64,000 nucleotides of DNA from Thermosediminibacterales bacterium. GTDB lineage: Bacteria > Bacillota > Thermosediminibacteria > Koleobacterales > JARRCM01. How positions within the stretch are numbered: the first letter of the stretch is position 1; each line of letters starts with the position of its first letter. The notes below the pieces were generated by a model that saw nothing but the letters and a program-made list of their open reading frames with translations, made no database searches and was not told where the DNA came from. This document shows, piece by piece, positions 18,563-25,689 of the stretch. The position numbers were made by a program, and so were the translations under genes. The stretch covers positions 1 to 64,000 of the forward strand of contig JARRCM010000004.1 of the NCBI GenBank assembly GCA_029982205.1. Reading direction: 5' to 3'.

Positions 18563-18651
18563 TTCAATTCCTCCCCCTTTAAATTAAAATTATTATAATA
18601 GTCTTGTTCTTTTTTGTTGTTTGCAAGTTTTTCTATCTGCTTCCTCTTCAC
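18550..18651 (-). CDS. Possible 33-codon leader ORF overlapping the start of inositol-phosphate synthase
   Basis: From a GTG at 18651, with GGGGGGAAGG upstream, a 33-codon frame (starting MKRKQIEKLANNKKEQ) runs past the inositol-phosphate synthase ATG and stops 13 bases inside that gene. It is lysine- and asparagine-rich with no known motif. It could couple translation to the main gene or simply be chance; the excellent ribosome site of the main gene does not require it. Confidence 0.25.
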   Translation of the reverse strand: MKRKQIEKLANNKKEQDYYNNFNLKGEELKWVK

Positions 18652-18671
18652 ATATATCCTTCCCCCCTTAA

Positions 18672-18702
18672 AACTAAAAACTCCCGATGCATAACCGGGA
18701 GT
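18672..18702 (-). terminator. Intrinsic terminator in the leader of the inositol-phosphate operon
   Basis: On the minus strand ACTCCCG pairs with CGGGAGT around a nine-base loop and is followed by TTTTTAGTTTT. It lies between the CIRCE promoter and the inositol-phosphate synthase gene, where it could attenuate transcription. An upstream GGGAGTGT (complement of 18791-18798) can pair with the 5' arm ACACTCCC (complement of 18697-18704), forming a possible antiterminator. Confidence 0.7.
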
Positions 18703-18891
18703 GTGTTTGCTTCACCCTTTACATGAACAACTAGTATAACACCTACAGGATTTTTTTGATGTGTCTTATATTTTCTTGATCAGGAAAGATACACTCCCTT
18801 AAAATGCTTCTCTTTAATAAGAGGTTCTTTTAAGAGGTGTTTCTCAACCTGTCAGTCTGAGGTTTACTCAACCTAATTCACGATAAATTCG

Positions 18892-18918
18892 TTAGCACTC
18901 AACACGAATGAGTGCCAG
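18892..18918 (-). promoter_or_regulatory. CIRCE heat-shock operator (HrcA site)
   Basis: On the plus strand TTAGCACTC, nine bases, then GAGTGCCAG: 9/9 in the first arm and 6/9 in the second against the CIRCE consensus (TTAGCACTC-N9-GAGTGCTAA), with GCACTC/GAGTGC fully paired. The last three bases deviate, but TGCTAA follows at 18919-18924. It lies immediately downstream of the -10 box of a minus-strand promoter, the place HrcA operators occupy at groE and dnaK. The only gene downstream on that strand is inositol-phosphate synthase. Confidence 0.82.
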
Positions 18919-18926
18919 TGCTAATA

Positions 18927-18955
18927 ATTGTACAACCAAAACAAACCAATTTCAA
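18927..18955 (-). promoter_or_regulatory. Sigma-A promoter with CIRCE, driving the inositol-phosphate/DIP operon
   Basis: On the minus strand TTGAAA (18955-18950), a 17-base spacer, then TACAAT (18932-18927). Spacing is ideal for the housekeeping sigma factor. The predicted start falls in the CIRCE element next to it, so repression by HrcA at normal temperature and release on heat shock are expected. Confidence 0.75.
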
Positions 18956-19109
18956 GTCCCATTATAGCGTTTTTTGGCTTAAATAAGGCCTTAAAGCAAA
19001 ACAAGAAATGCGAAAATTTAAATAACATTTATTTTCAGCTAATTACACCCGATTTTTTGGAATTTTATTTAAGATAAGTAATAGGCAAAAATAAATCCTT
19101 CAGTCTCTA

Positions 19110-19574
19110 CTACTTATGATACGGTTCACCTTTAATAATTTTGAATGCTCTGTAAATCTGTTCCAACAATATAAGCCGGAAAAGTTGATGTGGGAAGGTC
19201 ATTTTAGAAAATGAGATGACTTTCTGGCAGGATTTTATTATGTCTTTTGAAAGGCCAACAGAGCCACCGATGATGAATGTTATATGGCTGGTTCCGAAAA
19301 CAGCCTGTTTGTTAATAAAAGCAGCAAAATCTTCTGAAGTCATGGAATCACCACATGAGTCAAGGGCTACTGTCAAACTTTGAGGATTTATGTGTTTGAA
19401 TATCCTTTCTGCTTCTTTTTGCTTAATTATTTCATCTTTTTCTTTGTTGTTCTCTTCTTTGACTTCAATTATGTTTAAACTGCAGTATTTACTCAGCCGT
19501 TTTACAAAGTCCGCAACGCCGTTTTTTAAATATGGTTTGTTAAGTTTTCCAACAGCTATTACCGTAATATTCAT
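19110..19574 (-). CDS. rlmH: 23S rRNA pseudouridine-1915 N3-methyltransferase RlmH
   Basis: A 154-residue SPOUT methyltransferase that methylates pseudouridine 1915 in helix 69 of 23S rRNA, on assembled 70S ribosomes. It begins MNITVIAVGKLNKPYLK, has the trefoil-knot SAM-binding segment FIIGGSVGLS, and ends with the family's conserved HQLFRLILLEQIYRAFKIIKGEPYHK tail split here over residues ~129-154. It sits four bases after the CxxH/CxxC gene, continuing the walJ-htrA cluster as in Bacillus and many Clostridia. Confidence 0.96.
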   Translation of the reverse strand: MNITVIAVGKLNKPYLKNGVADFVKRLSKYCSLNIIEVKEENNKEKDEIIKQKEAERIFKHINPQSLTVALDSCGDSMTSEDFAAFINKQAVFGTSHITFIIGGSVGLSKDIIKSCQKVISFSKMTFPHQLFRLILLEQIYRAFKIIKGEPYHK

Positions 19575-19578
19575 TTAT

Positions 19579-19746
19579 TCACACCACCAGGTAGCCAGGG
19601 GGCTTGTCACAAAAATTACATTTTGACGGCACATCCCAATCGGTAAACGATACTTGATCCAATTTATATATATCGGGGGGCATTTCGTATATTTCAACAA
19701 ACTCATCTATAGCACGTTCGAGATGTTCACGGCATACCACATACAC
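19579..19746 (-). CDS. CxxH/CxxC small zinc-binding-like protein (BA_5709 family)
   Basis: A 55-codon gene starting at GTG 19746, with GAGGGGAG upstream inside the end of htrA. It reads MYVVCREHLERAI near the start and SKCNFCDKPPGYLVV at the end, giving the CxxH and CxxC pairs that define this small Firmicute family. Such genes typically lie between htrA and rlmH, exactly as here, two bases after htrA and four before rlmH. Function is unknown; zinc binding is inferred from the cysteines and histidine. Confidence 0.85.
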   Translation of the reverse strand: MYVVCREHLERAIDEFVEIYEMPPDIYKLDQVSFTDWDVPSKCNFCDKPPGYLVV

Positions 19747-19748
19747 TG

Positions 19749-20870
19749 TTATCTCCCCTCTCCGGGAGGCATTTCTTCTAAGGTCAGTTTAATGTTCTTT
19801 TCTTTTTTATCTCTTAGTATTTTTACATTTATCGTTTCTCCGACTCCTAAATTATATATGATCATCCGCAACTTAGCCATAGTGTTTATAGGCTGCCCTT
19901 CTATTTCTAATATCACATCTCCTTCGCGTATGCCGGCTTTATCTGCAGGGCTTCCAGGTTCAACTTTTCCTACAAAAATGCCCCGTGTAATCCTTATATT
20001 TGCGTTATAAAATGATGCTATTTCACGGTCAATTCCCAAAATGCCCAACCAGGGTTTTACAAAACGACCGTGTTTTATTATGCTTTTTATAATGGGTTTT
20101 GCTAAATTTATGGGAATGGCAAACCCCATAGCTTCAGCTTCCGATGCTTTAACCGAATTTATACCGATAACCTGCCCTTCGGCATTAATCAGAGGGCCTC
20201 CGCTGTTACCCGGGTTTATTGAAGCATCTGTTTGTATCAGGTTTTGCATAATTGTCTGTCTTTCTCCTTCGGCTACTACAAGTGTCCGGTCAAGAGCGCT
20301 TATGATACCTGCAGTTACCGTTCTTTGAAACCTTAAACCCAAAGGATTTCCAATAGCCACTGCCAGCTCTCCTACTGATACTTTATCAGAATCGCCAAGC
20401 GGTGCAATTGTTAAATTTGGTGCATCTATTTTAACTACTGCAAGGTCAAGCGAAGGGTCAGACCAGAGCCTTTTACCAGGATATGTCCTGCCGTCAGACA
20501 ATAAAACTGTAATTTTATCAGCTCCACCAACTACATGGTCGTTTGTCAGAATATGCCCCTCTTTGTCTGCTATCACACCAGAACCAACAGATCTGCTTTC
20601 AATCGGCCTGAAGAATATGTCATAATCTACTTTTACAGTAGCAATACCTACTACTGCAGGAGTAAGTTTTTTCGCAATTGCAGGTATGACAGAATTGGCT
20701 GCACCTTGAGGAATATCCGCAGGGGACTGAGGGCTGCTTTCGGCCCGAGGCTCTATGGGAGAGTGTTCCTGTTCAGAAACAATATATGCCCCAATGATTC
20801 CACCGATTATTGCACTAATTAAAGCCGTTATTATTATGCTTTTCGTCACAGGTTGTCTGTAATAACTCAT
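19749..20870 (-). CDS. htrA: HtrA/DegP-family membrane-anchored serine protease
   Basis: Extracytoplasmic quality-control protease of 373 residues. One N-terminal membrane anchor (about 11-31) is followed by a low-complexity linker and a trypsin-like domain with catalytic His112 (TNDHVVGG), Asp142 (LDLAVV) and Ser223 (GNSGGPL). A single PDZ domain at about 275-370 contains GIFVGKVEPGSPADKAGIREGD and INTMAKLR. RBS GGAGAGG precedes the ATG. It follows walJ, the usual position of the htrA paralogue in wal loci, and is probably cotranscribed with walJ, the CxxH/CxxC gene and rlmH. Confidence 0.95.
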   Translation of the reverse strand: MSYYRQPVTKSIIITALISAIIGGIIGAYIVSEQEHSPIEPRAESSPQSPADIPQGAANSVIPAIAKKLTPAVVGIATVKVDYDIFFRPIESRSVGSGVIADKEGHILTNDHVVGGADKITVLLSDGRTYPGKRLWSDPSLDLAVVKIDAPNLTIAPLGDSDKVSVGELAVAIGNPLGLRFQRTVTAGIISALDRTLVVAEGERQTIMQNLIQTDASINPGNSGGPLINAEGQVIGINSVKASEAEAMGFAIPINLAKPIIKSIIKHGRFVKPWLGILGIDREIASFYNANIRITRGIFVGKVEPGSPADKAGIREGDVILEIEGQPINTMAKLRMIIYNLGVGETINVKILRDKKEKNIKLTLEEMPPGEGR

Positions 20871-20918
20871 TTTTAAGCCTCTCCTTTTTTGTGTTTTCTA
20901 AATATCGTTTTAATCGTT

Positions 20919-21713
20919 TTATATGTAATAAAGCGCTGTGGGCCTGTTTCTAAAGGTAAGCCCAATTTTTACATCCCTTTCAAGATGTATTCCCTCTGTA
21001 ACCAAAGCTGACTTTATTGTTTCATATGCCAGCTTAGGGCGGTTGTTTTCTGCGCTCAGATGGGCCAACAGTACCTGTTGGTTTCCAAGTCCAACTAAGT
21101 TTACAAGGGTTTTAGCTGCTTCTTCATTTGATAAATGCCCATTTTTTCCCATGATTCTGCGTTTTAAGTGCCAGGGATAAGAACCTGATTTTAACATTTC
21201 AACATCATGATTAGCTTCTAAAATGAGAAGGTCAGATTTTTTTATTTGGTTAAACACAAATTTGTTCATATGCCCTATATCTGTAGCGACAGTTATTTTT
21301 CTATTTTTCCAATAAACGCAAAAGCCTACTGGTTCTGCCGCATCATGTGGTATTGAAAACGGCTTAAAATAAAGACCTTTTAGTTCAAACCATTTATTTG
21401 TCTCAAAACACTTTATGTTTTTCAGTTTTATGTCTCCTATTTGTGGTTTCATGCAGTTCCATGTCGCTTCATTTGCAAAAACCGGCAGGTCATAACGTCG
21501 TGATATAACTCCTACTCCTCTGACATGGTCAGAATGTTCATGAGTAACAAGAACAGCATCAATTTCATCTGGTTTTACATTTAATTTCATAAGCGAATTT
21601 GCAATCTTACATCCGCTCATTCCTGCATCTATTAGAACCTTAGTGTTTCCCGCTTCTATGTAAATGCAATTACCGCTGCTGCCGCTCGCTAGTACACAAG
21701 CCTTTGCTTCCAA
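20919..21713 (-). CDS. walJ: WalJ/YycJ metallo-beta-lactamase fold hydrolase
   Basis: A 264-residue metallo-beta-lactamase-fold protein. It starts ACVLASGSSGNCIYIE and carries the metal motif THEHSDHVRGV, then DIGHMN and HLSAENN. In Bacillus and Streptococcus the homologue is the accessory gene of the WalRK locus, linked to coordination of cell division and DNA replication and reported to have nuclease activity; the exact role here is inferred. The start is TTG at 21713 with GAGAGGAG eight bases upstream. It is separated from walI by murA and two terminators, unlike the Bacillus order. Confidence 0.92.
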   Translation of the reverse strand: MEAKACVLASGSSGNCIYIEAGNTKVLIDAGMSGCKIANSLMKLNVKPDEIDAVLVTHEHSDHVRGVGVISRRYDLPVFANEATWNCMKPQIGDIKLKNIKCFETNKWFELKGLYFKPFSIPHDAAEPVGFCVYWKNRKITVATDIGHMNKFVFNQIKKSDLLILEANHDVEMLKSGSYPWHLKRRIMGKNGHLSNEEAAKTLVNLVGLGNQQVLLAHLSAENNRPKLAYETIKSALVTEGIHLERDVKIGLTFRNRPTALYYI

Positions 21714-21807
21714 TTGTAGTTTCTCCTCTCTACTGCAAGTTTATTCCTTTCAGTTTGTTATCGTAATTTTACTTCGACGATTTCGTGTGATTTTCCTCTT
21801 TTATGCA

Positions 21808-21840
21808 AAAATAAAATACTGCTGTCAAAAGACAGCAGCA
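21808..21840 (-). terminator. Rho-independent terminator after murA
   Basis: CTGCTGTC and GACAGCAG form a perfect 8-bp stem with a four-base loop; on the minus strand it runs into TATTTTATTTTT. It lies about 150 bases after murA. Confidence 0.82.
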
Positions 21841-21873
21841 AAACTAAAAATGGGGGGCCGAAAAATCTTTTGT

Positions 21874-21895
21874 TGTATCATGTATACATGATACA
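21874..21895. promoter_or_regulatory. 22-bp perfect palindrome between murA and walJ
   Basis: TGTATCATGTA and its exact complement make an uninterrupted 22-base palindrome between murA and its terminator. An unspaced palindrome of this length is typical of a homodimer operator (GntR- or TetR-like), but I cannot name the protein. It is distinct from the parS site at 60546-60561. Confidence 0.4.
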
Positions 21896-21985
21896 TGTTT
21901 TTGTAAAAAAAATCAATATAAAAAATTTATGTTTATCATAAAAAGAAATATTAAAATATTTTTATGGCCTAACTGTTGTGATTGA

Positions 21986-23281
21986 TTACTTACACACCAC
22001 TTTATCCAGGTAATATGTTTCCTTTTCAACCTCTACCCTGCTAATATTTGCTCCCAATTGTTTATATTTTTCTTCTATATACTGATATCCACGGTCTATA
22101 TGGTATATATCATAAATATCAGTACGCCCTTCAGCCATAAGCCCTGCAACAATCATAGCTGCACCGCCCCTTAAATCTGTGGCCTGAACGGAAGCGCCGG
22201 ATAATGATTCAACTCCTTCAATAACAGCCGAACGGCCTTCAACCTTTATTTTAGCACCCATACGTTTTAGCTCATCCACATGTTTGAACCTGTTTTCCCA
22301 GATTGTCTCGGTAATTATACTTGTCCCTTCAGCAGTTGAAAGAAACGCCGTCATTGGCTGTTGCAAATCAGTAGGAAATCCCGGATAAGGCAGGGTTTTT
22401 ACATTGACTGCTTTAGGCCGTCTCTTAAAACTTACCCTAATATAATCCCCGTTTTCCTCAATTTGCGCGCCTGCTTCTATAAGTTTTGCGGTTATTGGGT
22501 CGAGATGTTTGGTGATTACATTTTCAATAAGAACATCTCCCCCTGTAGCCGCTGCAGATATCATAAAAGTCCCTGCTTCTATCTGATCCGGAATTACCGT
22601 ATGAGTGCATCCGTGGAGTTTATCTACTCCGCGAATTTTAATTACATCTGTACCAGCACCTTTTACGTTTGCACCCATAGCATTAAGAAAATTTGCCACA
22701 TCAACAATGTGCGGCTCCTTGGCTGCATTTTCAATCACCGTGGTCCCTTGAGCTCGTACTGCTGCAAGCATTATGTTGATAGTAGCACCGACACTTACCA
22801 CATCTAAATATATCTGTGCTCCAACCAGTTTTTCAGCTTTGGCCTTTACCAAACCGTGTTCTATTTCAACATGTGCTCCCATTGCTTCAAAACCTTTAAT
22901 ATGCTGATCTATGGGCCTTGAACCAATATCACATCCCCCGGGCAGAGTAACCTGTGCTTCTCCGTATTTTGCAAGCAAAACACCCAGCAAGTAATAAGAC
23001 GCCCTGAATTTTTTTACCAAATCACAGGGTGGTTCACTTAGATTTTTTTTACCGTTAAACAGCGTAACTGTCCCGGTTTCGCTTATTTCCAGATTAACCC
23101 CCATCTTGTTGAGTATATGGCAGTAGTTGTAAACATCTTTTATCATTGGGAGATTTTCGATGATAACATCACCTTCTGCCAGTAGAGCAGCCGGGATTAC
23201 AGCCACTGCAGCATTTTTTGCACCGCTTACTCGAATTTTGCCTTTTAACGGGTTACCCCCTTTTATAACTAACTTTTTCAA
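21986..23281 (-). CDS. murA: UDP-N-acetylglucosamine 1-carboxyvinyltransferase
   Basis: First committed step of peptidoglycan synthesis: transfers enolpyruvate from PEP to UDP-GlcNAc. The 431-residue EPT fold has SGAKNA (Lys22), the fosfomycin-targeted Cys117 in [10 protein letters not shown], and the conserved [17 protein letters not shown] near the end. I chose TTG at 23281 because AGGAGG lies ten bases upstream; the ATG at 23311 has no ribosome site and adds ten poorly conserved residues. It is flanked by terminators on both sides, so it appears to be its own transcription unit inserted in the wal region. Firmicutes often carry two murA copies; whether another exists cannot be seen. Confidence 0.95.
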   Translation of the reverse strand: MKKLVIKGGNPLKGKIRVSGAKNAAVAVIPAALLAEGDVIIENLPMIKDVYNYCHILNKMGVNLEISETGTVTLFNGKKNLSEPPCDLVKKFRASYYLLGVLLAKYGEAQVTLPGGCDIGSRPIDQHIKGFEAMGAHVEIEHGLVKAKAEKLVGAQIYLDVVSVGATINIMLAAVRAQGTTVIENAAKEPHIVDVANFLNAMGANVKGAGTDVIKIRGVDKLHGCTHTVIPDQIEAGTFMISAAATGGDVLIENVITKHLDPITAKLIEAGAQIEENGDYIRVSFKRRPKAVNVKTLPYPGFPTDLQQPMTAFLSTAEGTSIITETIWENRFKHVDELKRMGAKIKVEGRSAVIEGVESLSGASVQATDLRGGAAMIVAGLMAEGRTDIYDIYHIDRGYQYIEEKYKQLGANISRVEVEKETYYLDKVVCK

Positions 23282-23361
23282 CTTATTAGATCCTCCTAGT
23301 TTTTTTGCCATATTTGGAATAACACATAATATATAATGATATATTTCTTATTCTCTATTTT

Positions 23362-23392
23362 AAAAAAATCTCCTGCACAGAGGAGATTTTTT
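23362..23392 (-). terminator. Terminator of the walRKHI operon
   Basis: AATCTCCT and AGGAGATT pair around a six-base loop, with A-runs and T-runs on both sides, so it can end transcription in either direction. It lies just after the walI stop codon. Confidence 0.8.
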
Positions 23393-23422
23393 CCATAAAT
23401 TACCTTGCACAATTTAATTTCG

Positions 23423-24286
23423 TTACTGTTCTAGCTCGCCTGTATAACCGTTTATGTAATAATATTCATCTTTGTCTACAACGATCCTCCATGCAGGAAC
23501 CGCCTGCCATTTTTCTGCGTTGTAATAACGGGAATAATAACCGAGTTCCAGTCCTGTTATGGTTATCGGCTTATTAACTCCTTCAAGCACTTCAATCATT
23601 TTAAGCAGAGCCTGAACAGGTGAAATTATCTGTTTGCTCTTTCCAGAATATCCTATTGGTTTCAACCAGCTGGAATAGTAACTTTTCACACCTGTAGGCG
23701 TTACCAATACATCAATATAACTGCTTGCCAGAAATTTTCCTTTATATTCCTGAACATACTCAACAAGATAACTATCGCTTTCATTGTAGTATATTGTTCG
23801 GTCATGTCTGGCATTTGGCGGGAAACCGCCATGTGCTTTGATAAAACTGTCAGCAATCTTTTTGGCATCCTGTTTTGTAACAAGGGGCTGTTTTTCAGCG
23901 GTTTCGCTTTTGTTGTTAAAATAAGAAATTATGCCGTTATGCATTACCATCAGCTGTTCCTGATCCCTGCGGTATATAACTGAATCCTCGGTTTTCTCAA
24001 CTTTTACATTCCCTAACTCTCCAAAAAAACTTGAAGCTGTTTTTGAAGGTTCAACTTTTTGGTAACTTACCATTAGAAAAGGCTGCGGCAAAACCTTTGC
24101 AGGAAGTTTAGTATCAATGAGAATACCGGCTTCCTGTAAAATACGGCATGATTCCTGTATTTGGCTGTCAGTAACCACCGTTGTATCCGCTTCTGGATTT
24201 ATATTTAACCAAAAATTGTATCCCAAAAAAGCATCAAGAAAAATAAAGGCAATTATTAAAATGGTTTTTGCCTTCTTCCAGTCCAT
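23423..24286 (-). CDS. walI: WalI (YycI) regulator of WalK
   Basis: A 287-residue single-pass membrane protein with one N-terminal helix (about 8-26, starting MDWKKAKTILIIAFIFLDA, the hallmark of YycI) and a large extracytoplasmic domain with PepSY-like repeats (such as KQDAKKIADSFIKAHGG). In Bacillus, YycI and YycH form a membrane complex with WalK and tune its kinase activity. It starts 16 bases after walH, with GGGAGGAA upstream. Confidence 0.88.
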   Translation of the reverse strand: MDWKKAKTILIIAFIFLDAFLGYNFWLNINPEADTTVVTDSQIQESCRILQEAGILIDTKLPAKVLPQPFLMVSYQKVEPSKTASSFFGELGNVKVEKTEDSVIYRRDQEQLMVMHNGIISYFNNKSETAEKQPLVTKQDAKKIADSFIKAHGGFPPNARHDRTIYYNESDSYLVEYVQEYKGKFLASSYIDVLVTPTGVKSYYSSWLKPIGYSGKSKQIISPVQALLKMIEVLEGVNKPITITGLELGYYSRYYNAEKWQAVPAWRIVVDKDEYYYINGYTGELEQ

Positions 24287-24302
24287 TTATAAATTCCTCC
24301 CA

Positions 24303-25652
24303 TCAGTTGCGGCCGGTGGTTACTTCACCGGTTACTGCATCTACATAAACTATAAAATTGCTTATTTTAACTATCCATACAGGTTTTAAAGTTTGGTCTT
24401 CTTTAGTTTTGTAATAAGCCATGAATATATCTTCTATTTTTTTGTCTTGCTCGTTCTCTAAACCTATCAAGTAGTTAAAATTAATTAAAACCTGTTCTAA
24501 GGCTTCCTGAGCTGAAATCATCTTTTCTTCTAAAACATTCGCTGTTGCAGGATAAACTACGCTCCTGAAATAGTTTTTAACTTTACCCTGGCTCACCGAA
24601 ACCTCAATGACGTTTTCATCAGTAACAATTGGCATCCCCCGTAACCTTGAAGAAAACACAAAGGTATAACCTCTTTTATCCTGTATACTAACTGTATTAA
24701 TTTTATCGAGGTATGTTTCCATAGGCCATCCGCCATGCTGAGTTATAAAACGAACAGCAGTTGACAATGAACGAAAAATTGAGTTTTCAGATGTGTCTTT
24801 TCCTGTTATTGTATGGTTGTACTCTACCGCTCCATCAGGGTAAATTCGTAAGCCGCTTATACCGTCTGTGTAAATCGTTGCACCGTCTTTTTCCTCTATT
24901 TTGCGTACAACACTCATATCAGAAAAGAACCGGCGAGCCAGCTTGTCAGGCTCAATAACCTCACTGTTTGTGACAGCCCCTTTTATAGCCATAGGATTAA
25001 CAGGAACATATATGTCTTGATTTATCGGTATACTGGTTTTGCTGTAACTAAACCGGGTATATTCCGGAGGGTTGCTTTTCTTCAAATCGTTTAACAAGCC
25101 TTCAAGGCGGCGGTTCAAACCTTCCATCGGTATTGAGTAGTGTTTTCCTTTATTATCTGTTATAATCGCAGAATCCTTTTCTGCTAGAAGGGTTACGCCT
25201 TTTATGACTGGTTTGGAGGCCCCTTTATATGTTTCTTGACTCAGCGCCTCCTGCCAAAAGTCTATCCCCAGTTGAAGATGAAAAACATAATCAATTCTTG
25301 GCTGGTCATATACATATGTATCGGAAGAGTCCTTGAACCGCTCGGGGTCTGATGTCTTAATATTTTCTATAAAAGTTCTCAAAGCCAGCTGCCCTTCTTT
25401 CCATAAATCCCCATAAAAATCCCGTGTTGGATAAACTACGGTTTTCTGATTTCCTTTAAAGTGGACGACAATCTTTGATGGAGAAACAATGTTTAATATA
25501 TCCACTTTAGTATTGATATCAGCGGTATGTGCCGGCATCCCCGCATTCTTCCAGGAAAAAGGCAGCCGAAACCAGATTTTTGAGGTAAAGAACATGCTCA
25601 AAAAAACAAGGCAAATAAGTATAACAGTTTTTAAATCCTCCCGATTAATCAT
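24303..25652 (-). CDS. walH: WalH (YycH) regulator of WalK
   Basis: A 449-residue protein with one N-terminal membrane helix (about 8-25, MINREDLKTVILICLVFLS) and an extracytoplasmic YycH domain. Its partner WalI follows and the kinase WalK precedes it. Sequence conservation in this family is low, so the assignment rests on the N-terminus, the length and the gene order. RBS AAGGAGAGA precedes the ATG. Confidence 0.88.
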   Translation of the reverse strand: MINREDLKTVILICLVFLSMFFTSKIWFRLPFSWKNAGMPAHTADINTKVDILNIVSPSKIVVHFKGNQKTVVYPTRDFYGDLWKEGQLALRTFIENIKTSDPERFKDSSDTYVYDQPRIDYVFHLQLGIDFWQEALSQETYKGASKPVIKGVTLLAEKDSAIITDNKGKHYSIPMEGLNRRLEGLLNDLKKSNPPEYTRFSYSKTSIPINQDIYVPVNPMAIKGAVTNSEVIEPDKLARRFFSDMSVVRKIEEKDGATIYTDGISGLRIYPDGAVEYNHTITGKDTSENSIFRSLSTAVRFITQHGGWPMETYLDKINTVSIQDKRGYTFVFSSRLRGMPIVTDENVIEVSVSQGKVKNYFRSVVYPATANVLEEKMISAQEALEQVLINFNYLIGLENEQDKKIEDIFMAYYKTKEDQTLKPVWIVKISNFIVYVDAVTGEVTTGRN

Positions 25653-25689
25653 CTATATTCTCTCCTTCTTATCAGGAGTAACAATATCA

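Larger units (their letters stand above)
18563..19109. other. 547-bp spacer: operon leader, CIRCE promoter and rlmH 3' flank
   Basis: The spacer contains, from right to left on the minus strand, the 3' flank of rlmH, the promoter and CIRCE, a ~190-base leader with two related GGTTGAG-containing segments and several short stems, the terminator at 18672-18702, the small leader frame, and the ribosome site of inositol-phosphate synthase. No other protein gene was seen. Confidence 0.6.
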
